Origin: Congregibacter brevis
Lineage (GTDB): Bacteria; Pseudomonadota; Gammaproteobacteria; Pseudomonadales; Halieaceae
Direction: 5' to 3'
DNA length: 64,000 bases
Assembly (NCBI RefSeq): GCF_045689245.1
Contig: NZ_CP136865.1
Span: forward strand, 3,658,001-3,722,000
The position numbers and the translations under genes are program-made. Position 1 is the first letter of the stretch. Each line of letters starts with the position of its first letter. Under the pieces are notes generated by a model. The model was not told the origin of the DNA. It did not search any database and saw only the letters and a program-made list of their open reading frames with translations. Of the stretch, positions 50,071 to 57,704 are shown piece by piece.

Positions 50071-51363
50071 CTAGCTGAAAGGGTCGTGAAGAATAATTGT
50101 CTCTACGCGATCTGGACCGGTTGAAATAATGTCGATAGGCGCACCGACCACCGTCTCAATAGTCGAGATGTAGTCGCGTGCTGCCTTCGGCAGATCATCA
50201 AGGGATTTCGCTCCCACGGTAGACTCGCTCCAGCCTGGTACAGTCTCGTAAACTGGTACCAGCCCTTCGTAATCCTCGGAGTCCATAGGGTTGGCTACGG
50301 GCTCCCCAACCGCGTTGGTGTAACCAATGCAGATTTGAATCGACTCTAAACCATCAAGAACATCGAGCTTAGTCAGGCAAATACCGCTTACGGAGTTAAT
50401 GTTCACGGCATTTCTCAATGCCACGGCATCGAACCATCCGCAGCGCCGCGCACGACCCGTGGTAGCACCGAACTCGTGTCCTCGTGTAGCAAGATGCTCG
50501 CCCGTCGCATCAAAGAGCTCCGTGGGAAAAGGCCCGGAACCCACCCGCGTTGTATAGGCTTTGGTGATACCAAGCACGTAATCCAGATACAGAGGGCCAA
50601 AACCAGAGCCTGTGGCGGTGCCACCAGCCGTAGTGTTGGAGCTAGTTACAAAGGGGTAAGTACCGTGATCGATATCCAGAAGGGAGCCCTGAGCACCCTC
50701 AAACAAGATGCTGCGTGACTCTGCTCTGAACTGATGCAACATCGCAGTTACGTCAGTCATCATTGGCAGTAACTGCTCACCCATAGTCAGACTGGACTGC
50801 AGCACCGCCTCCACATCGACAGGATCTACTTTGTAGTAATTTTCCAGTTGGAAGTTGTGATACTCCATCACTTCCCGGAGCTTTCGTTCAAAGCGCACGG
50901 GATCCTGAAGATCGCCAAGGCGCAGGCCTCGTCGAGCCGCCTTGTCTTCGTAAGCAGGGCCGATACCACGACCGGTGGTGCCAATCTTGTCCGCGCCGCG
51001 ACGCACTTCACGCGCGTTATCCAGAGCAACGTGATAAGGCAAAATCAAAGGGCAGGCGGGAGAAATTCTCAGACGGTCACGCACGGGCACCTGCCGCTCT
51101 TCCAGCTCAACGATTTCCTTCAGCAAAGCATCGGGCGCTAAAACTACACCGTTGCCAATGCAGCAAACGACATTCTCGCGAAGAATACCGGAGGGGATCA
51201 GGTGCAAAACGGTTTTCTCACCGTCACACACGAGGGTGTGCCCCGCATTGTGACCACCCTGAAAACGAACAACCGCCTCGGAGCGATCGGTCAGGAGATC
51301 AACGATCTTCCCTTTACCTTCATCGCCCCACTGGGTGCCCAGTACTACCACATTCCGGCTCAT
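50071..51363 (-). CDS. purA: Adenylosuccinate synthetase
   Basis: PurA makes adenylosuccinate from IMP, aspartate and GTP, the first committed step to AMP. GTQWGDEGKGKIVDLL is the GTP-binding P-loop, and RFQGGHNAGHTLV, IGTTGRGIGPAYEDKAARRG and GRARRCGWFDAVALR are family blocks. The length, 430 aa, is standard. Its ATG overlaps the hisZ stop as ATGA. In E. coli and Pseudomonas its 3' neighbour region leads to rnr, whereas here accessory genes follow. Confidence 0.98.
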   Translation of the reverse strand: MSRNVVVLGTQWGDEGKGKIVDLLTDRSEAVVRFQGGHNAGHTLVCDGEKTVLHLIPSGILRENVVCCIGNGVVLAPDALLKEIVELEERQVPVRDRLRISPACPLILPYHVALDNAREVRRGADKIGTTGRGIGPAYEDKAARRGLRLGDLQDPVRFERKLREVMEYHNFQLENYYKVDPVDVEAVLQSSLTMGEQLLPMMTDVTAMLHQFRAESRSILFEGAQGSLLDIDHGTYPFVTSSNTTAGGTATGSGFGPLYLDYVLGITKAYTTRVGSGPFPTELFDATGEHLATRGHEFGATTGRARRCGWFDAVALRNAVNINSVSGICLTKLDVLDGLESIQICIGYTNAVGEPVANPMDSEDYEGLVPVYETVPGWSESTVGAKSLDDLPKAARDYISTIETVVGAPIDIISTGPDRVETIILHDPFS

Positions 51364-52571
51364 TTACCTTCTCCAACGAGTGACGTTTGCCGCGCCTGGG
51401 GCTGCCACTGACCATCAATTTTTGTCATCTCCCGCGAGCAGCGAGAATCTGTATCTCCATCAAACTCTACGATCACCGTTTCCCCGGCGTTGCGTAGAGA
51501 TCGGACGGCATCTTGCAATGCCGCGTCTTCCAGATCGGGCGCAGCGATAGCATCCGAAGAAGAATGCTGGGTTCTAAGTTGCGAAGCCAGTAGTCGTAAA
51601 TCCGTAGCAAAACCGGTGGCGGGTCGAGATCGACCATACACCTTGCCCACGTTGTCATAGCGCCCACCTCTGGCAAGGGCTTCGCCCAGGCCTTGGGTGT
51701 AGGCGGCGAAAACCACCCCCGTGTGGTATCGGTATCCACGAAGCTCCGCCAGATCGACATACAGGGATACATCCGGGTAGCGAGCCTGTAACGCAGAAGA
51801 CAATGCTCGGAGCTCCTCCAACGATGTGCGAATCTGCGGCGCAGTCCTCGCAAGCTCTGCCTCAGCACGATCAAGCACGTCAAGATCGCCGTGCATATCC
51901 ATTAAGGCACGTAAACCAGACCTCGAACCAACCGGTAATTGCTCCAAAAGCCGTTCGAGATCCGGCCGGGATTTGCGCTGCAGCGCATCAAAAATTTCCG
52001 ACTCAATCCCAGCGTCTTTAGCGCCACTGGCCGCGAGCACATGTTTGAAAATATCGCCGTGCCCAAGATCCAGGGTTAACGCGCTGCCGATTTCCACACC
52101 AGCTACGTCGAGCATGCTCAACATCAAGGCGATAACCTCAATGTCCGCAGAGAGGCCCTGAGCCCCATATAGCTCCGCGCCCAGTTGTAAGGGTGATCTT
52201 GAGGCAGCAAGGGACCCAGAACGCGTGTGCAGTGTAGAGCCCGCGTAACACAGGCGATTTACCTGATCACCGTGTAGGCTGTGGGCATCCATGCGGGCAA
52301 CCTGAGGCGTCATGTCGGCGCGCAGACCCAGCATCCGGCCAGTCACTTGGTCCGGGACCTTGAAAGTGAGGAGATCGAGATCCTCGCCGACGCCCACCAA
52401 CAGCGAATCCGTAAACTCAACCATGGGAGGCATTACCAAGCGGTAGCCCCAACGGGACGCACAATCCAAAAGGCTGCGACGGAGTTCTTCTACTTGTGCT
52501 GCTGCGTCCGGTAGAAGCTCGTCAATACCATCCGGCAGCTGCCACGCCCTGATAGGGCTTTGCTTATCCAC
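51360..52571 (-). CDS. hisZ: ATP phosphoribosyltransferase regulatory subunit HisZ
   Basis: A 403-aa HisRS-like paralogue without aminoacylation activity. It activates the short form of HisG in histidine synthesis. PDGIDELLPDAAAQVEELRRSLLD opens it, and GLRADMTPQVARMDAH and ARGGRYDNVG are conserved. Its presence implies the genome encodes a short HisG elsewhere. It starts with GTG two bases after the yjeT stop. The stop overlaps purA, and a yjeT-hisZ-purA unit also exists in Pseudomonas. Confidence 0.95.
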   Translation of the reverse strand: MDKQSPIRAWQLPDGIDELLPDAAAQVEELRRSLLDCASRWGYRLVMPPMVEFTDSLLVGVGEDLDLLTFKVPDQVTGRMLGLRADMTPQVARMDAHSLHGDQVNRLCYAGSTLHTRSGSLAASRSPLQLGAELYGAQGLSADIEVIALMLSMLDVAGVEIGSALTLDLGHGDIFKHVLAASGAKDAGIESEIFDALQRKSRPDLERLLEQLPVGSRSGLRALMDMHGDLDVLDRAEAELARTAPQIRTSLEELRALSSALQARYPDVSLYVDLAELRGYRYHTGVVFAAYTQGLGEALARGGRYDNVGKVYGRSRPATGFATDLRLLASQLRTQHSSSDAIAAPDLEDAALQDAVRSLRNAGETVIVEFDGDTDSRCSREMTKIDGQWQPQARQTSLVGEGK

Positions 52572-52573
52572 TG

Positions 52574-52768
52574 TTAATGCACCAGATACAACATCACGAC
52601 GCCAAACAACATGCTACCCAATCCAAAGCGCCGTATAGCCGCGTCATCCAACTGAGCGACGGTCGCAATCATTGAGCGCCAGCGCCCAGGACTCATAAAA
52701 GGCAACAAGCCTTCCATTACGAAGACCAGCGCCACGGCCACGGGAAACACCTGCCAAAATTCCTGCAA
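52574..52768 (-). CDS. yjeT: DUF2065 small membrane protein YjeT
   Basis: A 64-aa protein with two hydrophobic segments: VFPVAVALVFVMEGLLPFMSPGRW, and RFGLGSMLFGVVMLYLV. It matches the DUF2065/YjeT family, always found between hflC and purA or hisZ; its role is unknown. No ATG is available. A TTG at 52768 with GGGGGAG 5-6 nt upstream fits well. The ribosome-binding site lies just after the U-tract of the preceding terminator. Confidence 0.85.
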   Translation of the reverse strand: MQEFWQVFPVAVALVFVMEGLLPFMSPGRWRSMIATVAQLDDAAIRRFGLGSMLFGVVMLYLVH

Positions 52769-52782
52769 AACACTCCCCCAAG

Positions 52783-52832
52783 AAAAAACCGTGGATTTAG
52801 ACGCGCTTACCTAGCGCACCATCCTCCACGGT
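52783..52832 (-). terminator. Intrinsic terminator after hflC, before yjeT
   Basis: On the minus strand ACCGTGGA and TCCACGGT form a perfect stem that can extend through flanking A/T pairs. The loop holds a second small stem (GCGCT/AGCGC). A TTTTTT tract follows directly. It would end the hfl transcript or control read-through into yjeT-hisZ-purA. Confidence 0.75.
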
Positions 52833-52872
52833 TTACGGATTTTAGCACAGGGCTGCCAATGCAGCCGATGCC

Positions 52873-53748
52873 TTAATTGCCTCCGCTAGAGTCCTTCAAA
52901 TATCGGAAGAACTCACTATCGGGTCGCACCAGCATGATGTCCCCGCTGCTCTGAAACGAGTCCTGATAGGCTCGTAGGCTTCGGGTAAAGGAGTAAAACT
53001 CCGGATCCTGACCAAAGGCCTCCGCATAGATTCGCGTCGCGTCCGCGTCGCCTCGACCACGCACCTGCTGAGCTTCTCGATACGCGTTAGCGCTGATTAC
53101 CGTTACTTCACGATCCGCCGCAGCGCGAATACCCTCAGCGAGTTCCTGACCCTGAGAGCGACGCTCCCGAGCTTCCTTCTCTCGCTCGGCATTCATACGT
53201 CGATACACCGACTCGGACACTTCGGGCGGCAGGTCAATCTGCTTCACGCGCACATCGACGATCTCGATACCCAGCTCCTCGCGGGCAACAACATCCAACT
53301 CTCGGGTAATTGTTTCCATCAGCTGATCCCGCTCGCCGGAAACAACTTCCTGAATTGTCCGAATAGCCACCTGGTTACGCAGACGGTTGTTCACACGTTG
53401 TGCCAACAGTCCTGCTGCGCGCGACTCCTCACCATTTGTTGCGGTGTAGAAAGTTGCGGTATCTGCGATTCGATACTTGGCATAAGAATCAATGATCAAA
53501 GCTTTTTGCTCTTGAGTGAAAAACCGCTCCGGCTGGGAATCCAGCGTTACAATTCGACCATCAAACTTACGCACGTTGTTCACGAAGGGTACTTTCACGT
53601 GGAGCCCAGGCTCGAGGTTTGGATTAACCACCTCACCGAACTTCAATAGCACACCCCGTTCCGTTTCCTTGATGACATACAGCGAATTACTCGCCACGAA
53701 CATCGCAAGCGTTACGATTACCAATAGCGTTAATGAACGTCCCGTCAT
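52873..53748 (-). CDS. hflC: HflC, SPFH/prohibitin-type regulator of FtsH
   Basis: HflC forms with HflK a large periplasmic-side cage around the membrane protease FtsH and tempers its activity. A single N-terminal helix (about residues 5-22, TLLVIVTLAMFVASNSLYVI) is followed by the SPFH domain (ETERGVLLKFGEVVNPNLEPGLHVKVPFVNNVRKFDGRI) and a helical region ending in YLKDS. The start at 53748 has GAGGACG upstream and is one base after the hflK stop. The product is 291 aa. Confidence 0.97.
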   Translation of the reverse strand: MTGRSLTLLVIVTLAMFVASNSLYVIKETERGVLLKFGEVVNPNLEPGLHVKVPFVNNVRKFDGRIVTLDSQPERFFTQEQKALIIDSYAKYRIADTATFYTATNGEESRAAGLLAQRVNNRLRNQVAIRTIQEVVSGERDQLMETITRELDVVAREELGIEIVDVRVKQIDLPPEVSESVYRRMNAEREKEARERRSQGQELAEGIRAAADREVTVISANAYREAQQVRGRGDADATRIYAEAFGQDPEFYSFTRSLRAYQDSFQSSGDIMLVRPDSEFFRYLKDSSGGN

Positions 53749-53749
53749 A

Positions 53750-54895
53750 TCAACGTCCTCCCCGTCGTGATTGCTGCGCCGCAGCATCCCGGCGCAGCTG
53801 CTCGGTTACCGCGTCAGTCAGCTCACGGATGTTGCTGGAGTTAATGTCCATCGGTGCACTTCTGCGAGTCGCGCCAGCTCCGGCGTTGAGTTTATCCAAA
53901 GGCAGATACATCACGTTATTACCGCCTTCCACATCCACCATTATTTTGCTGGTGTTGGTGAGTACGTTTTGAACAGCGTCCAAATACAAACGTTCTCGTG
54001 TGACCTCTGGTGCCTTGCGATATTCCGTAAGCAAGTTGTTGAAACGATCGGCCTCACCTTCAGCGTTTGCGATGACCTGCTCTCGATAAGCGCTCGCCTC
54101 TTCGATTTGCCGCTGCGCCTGACCTCGGGCTTCCGGCACGATGCCGTTAGCGTAGGACTGGGCCTCATTCTTTACACGTTCTTCGTCCTCTCGCGCCTTG
54201 ATCACATCATCAAATGCGGCTTGAACTTGCGAGGGCGGCTTTGAATCGTCGACGTTGACTGCCGACAAGCGAATACCCGTGGTATAGCTGGTCAGGTAAT
54301 TCTGCAGCCGCTCGTCAACTTCTGTCGCGATGCGTGTTCGACCCTCGGTGAGGACCAGATCCATGGTCATCCCACCGACAACGTGCCTAAGCGCACTCTT
54401 TGCAGCTTGCTGCAGTGAGTTTTCGGGCTCGCGAACCTGCAGAACGTAGTCTTTGACCTCATCGATCACGTACTGCACCGACATGCGAACCTCGACGATG
54501 TTCTCATCCTGCGTCAACATAATCTCTCTGAAGCTCGCCGCGCGAACCTTGGTAGTGTTGACTCGAATAACTTCGTCGATGCCCGGAGGATTCCAATGCA
54601 GACCCGGACGTACCGTGGAGTGGTACTTGCCGAATCGCAGCACAACGGCGCGCTCCTGCTCGTCAATCTGATACAAGCCCATAAGGCCCCAGACTAGCGC
54701 GGCACCGCAAATTAGTACGACGAACAGCGAAGCTGACGCACCGCCGCCGCCCCCGCCTTTGCCGCCGCCGCCGAAAAGGCCGCCAAAGCGTTGCTGCAGT
54801 TTTTTCAGCGCTTCATCAAGGTCTGGTGGACCCTGATTACCGCCACCCCAGGGGTCGCGTGAGTTATTACCGCCACCCGGTTCATTCCAGGCCAT
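53750..54895 (-). CDS. hflK: HflK, SPFH/prohibitin-type regulator of FtsH
   Basis: This is the partner of HflC. The 381-aa protein has a Gly-rich cytosolic N-terminus (MAWNEPGGGNNSRDPWGGG, and a run of glycines around residues 43-52), one membrane helix (VVLICGAALVWGLMGLYQID), the SPFH domain (VVLRFGKYHSTVRPGLHWNPPGID) and a helical Gln/Arg-rich C-terminus. GAGGAGA precedes the ATG. It lies 86 bp after hflX. Confidence 0.97.
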   Translation of the reverse strand: MAWNEPGGGNNSRDPWGGGNQGPPDLDEALKKLQQRFGGLFGGGGKGGGGGGASASLFVVLICGAALVWGLMGLYQIDEQERAVVLRFGKYHSTVRPGLHWNPPGIDEVIRVNTTKVRAASFREIMLTQDENIVEVRMSVQYVIDEVKDYVLQVREPENSLQQAAKSALRHVVGGMTMDLVLTEGRTRIATEVDERLQNYLTSYTTGIRLSAVNVDDSKPPSQVQAAFDDVIKAREDEERVKNEAQSYANGIVPEARGQAQRQIEEASAYREQVIANAEGEADRFNNLLTEYRKAPEVTRERLYLDAVQNVLTNTSKIMVDVEGGNNVMYLPLDKLNAGAGATRRSAPMDINSSNIRELTDAVTEQLRRDAAAQQSRRGGR

Positions 54896-54981
54896 GCTCT
54901 ATCTCCTCAAAACAGGAAGCGCGGCATTCTAGCAAAATCTCAAGCCAACTATGTGGCCAGCGCTAAAATCCGCTACTACGA

Positions 54982-56244
54982 TTAGGCGCCTTCCCGAGAA
55001 ATCAATCGTTCCCAGTCCGAACGAGGTAGGCGCACCTGTAAATGCGCACTACCATCGTCGCCAAATTTTTCGTTCTCCACCGCGCCCAAGGCATACAGCG
55101 CGGCACGAAGTTTTGCCTGATCCGGCCGTAGCTCTACGTCCTGGGCCAGTACATCATCACCCAGAAGCTCTGCCAGAGCTTCCAGAACAAGATCGAGACC
55201 TAAACCCTTCTCTGCACTGATCCACACACGATACGGGCGTCCCTCGTCATCTCGATCAATACGCGCCTGCATCTCGAGCAGGTCAATCTTGTTGTATATC
55301 TCCAATACCGGGCGCTCTTCCGCACCGATCTCCTCAAGAACCGCCTGCACCTCGCGACGGTTGTCGTCACGATCCTCGCTAGCGGCGTCAACCACGTGCA
55401 ACAGCAAGTCCGCTTCCCGGGTCTCTTCCAGCGTGGCCTTAAATGCTTCGACAAGCCCGTGAGGCAATCGTGCAATAAAACCTACCGTATCCGCGATCAC
55501 CACCGGTCCGAGATTATCCACTTCCAGACGACGAAGGGTCGGGTCAAGAGTCGCAAACAACTGATCTGCCGCATACACCTTTGAGTCAGTCAGAGTGTTA
55601 AACAGGCTCGATTTACCCGCGTTGGTATAACCAACCAAGGCCACGGTCGCCAGCTCGGCACGCTGACGCGCACGCCGACCCTGCCCTCGCTGCCGTCTCA
55701 CACGGTCCAGGCGAGCAGTAATGGATTTAATCCGGGCACGCAATAACCGGCGGTCCGTTTCCAGCTGGGTTTCCCCTGGGCCACGCATACCAATTCCGCC
55801 TTTCTGGCGTTCAAGGTGGGTCCATCCTCGGATGAGTCGCGTACTCATATGCCGCAACTGAGCGAGCTCTACCTGCAACTTGCCTTCATGAGTTCGCGCG
55901 CGTTGCGCGAAAATATCCAGAATCAAACCCGTGCGGTCCAGTACCCGGGCACTGAGGGAAGCTTCGAGGTTCCTCTCCTGGCTGGGACTCAGGCTATGAT
56001 TGAAGATTACCAGCGACGCTTCCTCAGCTTGCAGAACTTCCGCAATCTCCTCGAGCTTTCCGCTGCCCACAAAGCTTCGCGCTTTCGGTGTACTGCGATG
56101 ACCGGTAACCAGAGCTACAGGATCACCGCCCGCCGAAATCACCAATGCCTCGAACTCTCTGGGATCAATACCACCACCGTCGTTATCTAGGCTGATATTG
56201 ACGAGCACAGCGCGTTCGCCGCTATCCGGCCGATCAAAAAACAA
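54982..56244 (-). CDS. hflX: GTPase HflX
   Basis: HflX is a ribosome-binding GTPase that splits stalled 70S ribosomes under stress. An N-terminal HflX domain (SLDNDGGGIDPREFEALVISAGG, and ILDIFAQRARTHEGKLQVELAQLRHMSTRL with the downstream GGIGMRGPGETQLETDRR) precedes the G domain. The G-motifs are GYTNAGKSSLFN, DTVGFI and NKID. The length is 420 aa. It starts with TTG at 56244; the family consensus MFxxRPxxGERAVLV supports this although the ribosome-binding site is weak. Confidence 0.96.
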   Translation of the reverse strand: MFFDRPDSGERAVLVNISLDNDGGGIDPREFEALVISAGGDPVALVTGHRSTPKARSFVGSGKLEEIAEVLQAEEASLVIFNHSLSPSQERNLEASLSARVLDRTGLILDIFAQRARTHEGKLQVELAQLRHMSTRLIRGWTHLERQKGGIGMRGPGETQLETDRRLLRARIKSITARLDRVRRQRGQGRRARQRAELATVALVGYTNAGKSSLFNTLTDSKVYAADQLFATLDPTLRRLEVDNLGPVVIADTVGFIARLPHGLVEAFKATLEETREADLLLHVVDAASEDRDDNRREVQAVLEEIGAEERPVLEIYNKIDLLEMQARIDRDDEGRPYRVWISAEKGLGLDLVLEALAELLGDDVLAQDVELRPDQAKLRAALYALGAVENEKFGDDGSAHLQVRLPRSDWERLISREGA

Positions 56245-56271
56245 TGGGATTTCCGTGTGTCTTAGCTATCC

Positions 56272-56314
56272 CGTCGACCCTACGAGCAATAATTCGAAAA
56301 ACAGCAGGTCGACG
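56272..56314. repeat. 8-bp inverted repeat in the hfq-hflX spacer
   Basis: CGTCGACC (56272-56279) and GGTCGACG (56307-56314) are perfect complements around a 27-nt spacer, in the 98 bp between the hfq stop and hflX start. No U-tract follows on the minus strand. It may shape or process the hfq-hflX transcript. Confidence 0.5.
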
Positions 56315-56342
56315 AGAAAAGATGTTGCCTTGCGTCGAAGGT

Positions 56343-56591
56343 TTAACTCTCACCATCATCCTCTGGTGGGTTTTGCATGGGCATACGAACTACACGCCCA
56401 GGCACAACCGTAGAGATCGCATGCTTATAAACCATCTGGCTGACGGTGTTCTTCAGCAAAACAACAAATTGATCAAAAGACTCGATCTGGCCCTGCAGCT
56501 TGATGCCATTAACCAGATAAATAGATACCGGAACACGCTCTTTTCGTAAGAGGTTCAGATAAGGGTCTTGTAGGGTATGCCCTTTAGACAT
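56343..56591 (-). CDS. hfq: RNA chaperone Hfq
   Basis: Hfq forms an Sm-like hexameric ring that pairs small RNAs with mRNAs. The start at 56591 (MSKGHTLQDPYLNLLRKE) has AAGGAGA upstream. Sm1 (VPVSIYLVNGIKLQGQIESFDQFVVLL) and Sm2 (VYKHAISTVVPGR) are complete. The C-terminal tail is short and acidic. At 82 aa it matches the Pseudomonas length. The open frame extends upstream with no plausible start. Confidence 0.98.
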   Translation of the reverse strand: MSKGHTLQDPYLNLLRKERVPVSIYLVNGIKLQGQIESFDQFVVLLKNTVSQMVYKHAISTVVPGRVVRMPMQNPPEDDGES

Positions 56592-56641
56592 GACGCTATT
56601 CTCCTTTAGCCACGAAGGCTGTGTGGGGCTCAAGTCGAGCC

Positions 56642-56673
56642 AAAAAAAACCAAAGCACGGCTCAAACGCCGTG
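56642..56673 (-). terminator. Intrinsic terminator candidate between miaA and hfq
   Basis: CACGGC/GCCGTG (56656-56673, 6-nt loop) is followed on the minus strand by CTTTGG and eight consecutive T. It sits 61 bp after the miaA stop and about 50 bp before the hfq start. It would limit read-through from miaA into hfq. Confidence 0.65.
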
Positions 56674-56734
56674 GATGTAGCAGCCACCTCCCATAAAAAC
56701 AGGCTAGGTTTTATTTTGCTGCTCTCGCAGCTTA

Positions 56735-57703
56735 CTACATGGGGCTGTAGGTTAGGTAGTTCAAGAGCAGATTTACCGGATCGGTGAATTTGGCAAGCTC
56801 GGAGTCATTTAAGGCCAAATCGCTCCCCAAGACTCCTCCCGCGGCATCGGTATGTATCCACTGTAAGTCCGGCCACTTTCGCAGCCAGGTGAACTGTCTT
56901 TTTGCGAGCTGGCGGGTAGCGACTACCCCTAGCTCCTGTGCCTCCTCGAGTGAACACTCGCCTTCCAAATGCGCCCAGAGCTGCCGATAACCCACTGCTC
57001 GGATCGCTGGTAAATCTGCATGGAGGTCACCCCGAGCTCTGAGGCCGCGAACCTCGTCGAGGAAACCCGCGTTCATCATCTGGATAAAGCGCGTTTCGAT
57101 GCGCTGATGAAGAACTTGTCGATCCGCCGGCGCGATTGCAACGGCCATCACCTCTTCGCTTAGCAATGAGCTGGCACCCTGCTCGTGAAGCTCGGTCATG
57201 GTCTTACCAGAGAGGCGGTATACCTCCAGGGCGCGAGACAAACGCTGAGAGTGGTTGGGATGAATACGCGCTGCCGACTCAGGGTCGACTCGCGCCAGCG
57301 CCCGATGCACCGCAGGCCAACCCTCAGCGGCCGCGAGCGCTGCAATGTCTTTACGCACAGTAGCGTCGGCAGACGGCATAGCCGCAAAACCCCGCACCAA
57401 TGCGCTGTAGTACAGCATCGTTCCGCCCACAAGGATGGGACGCCGCCCGCGTTCTCGCACCGCAGCAATAGCCTGCTGGGCATCCTTGGCAAACCGTGCG
57501 GCGGAGTAAGCGTCGCTCACATCGCATATGTCTATCAGGTGATGAGGATACTCGGGTTTAGCGCTTCCAATATCTAGACCTCGATACACCAGCGCTGAAT
57601 CTACGCTAATCAATTCGCCATTGAGGGCTTCCGCAAGAGCTATCGCAAGATCGGTCTTACCCGAGGCTGTGGGCCCCATGATGCACAGCAGTGGCGTGTC
57701 CAC
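56735..57703 (-). CDS. miaA: tRNA dimethylallyltransferase MiaA
   Basis: MiaA transfers a dimethylallyl group to A37 of tRNAs reading UNN codons. MDTPLLCIMGPTASGKTDLAIALAE gives the P-loop (GPTASGKT, residues 10-17). DSALVYRGLDIGSAKP, HHLIDICDVSDAYSAARF and RQLAKRQFTWLRKW are family blocks. The length is 322 aa. It starts with GTG, 1 nt after the mutL stop, so the two are coupled. Confidence 0.97.
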   Translation of the reverse strand: MDTPLLCIMGPTASGKTDLAIALAEALNGELISVDSALVYRGLDIGSAKPEYPHHLIDICDVSDAYSAARFAKDAQQAIAAVRERGRRPILVGGTMLYYSALVRGFAAMPSADATVRKDIAALAAAEGWPAVHRALARVDPESAARIHPNHSQRLSRALEVYRLSGKTMTELHEQGASSLLSEEVMAVAIAPADRQVLHQRIETRFIQMMNAGFLDEVRGLRARGDLHADLPAIRAVGYRQLWAHLEGECSLEEAQELGVVATRQLAKRQFTWLRKWPDLQWIHTDAAGGVLGSDLALNDSELAKFTDPVNLLLNYLTYSPM

Positions 57704-57704
57704 G

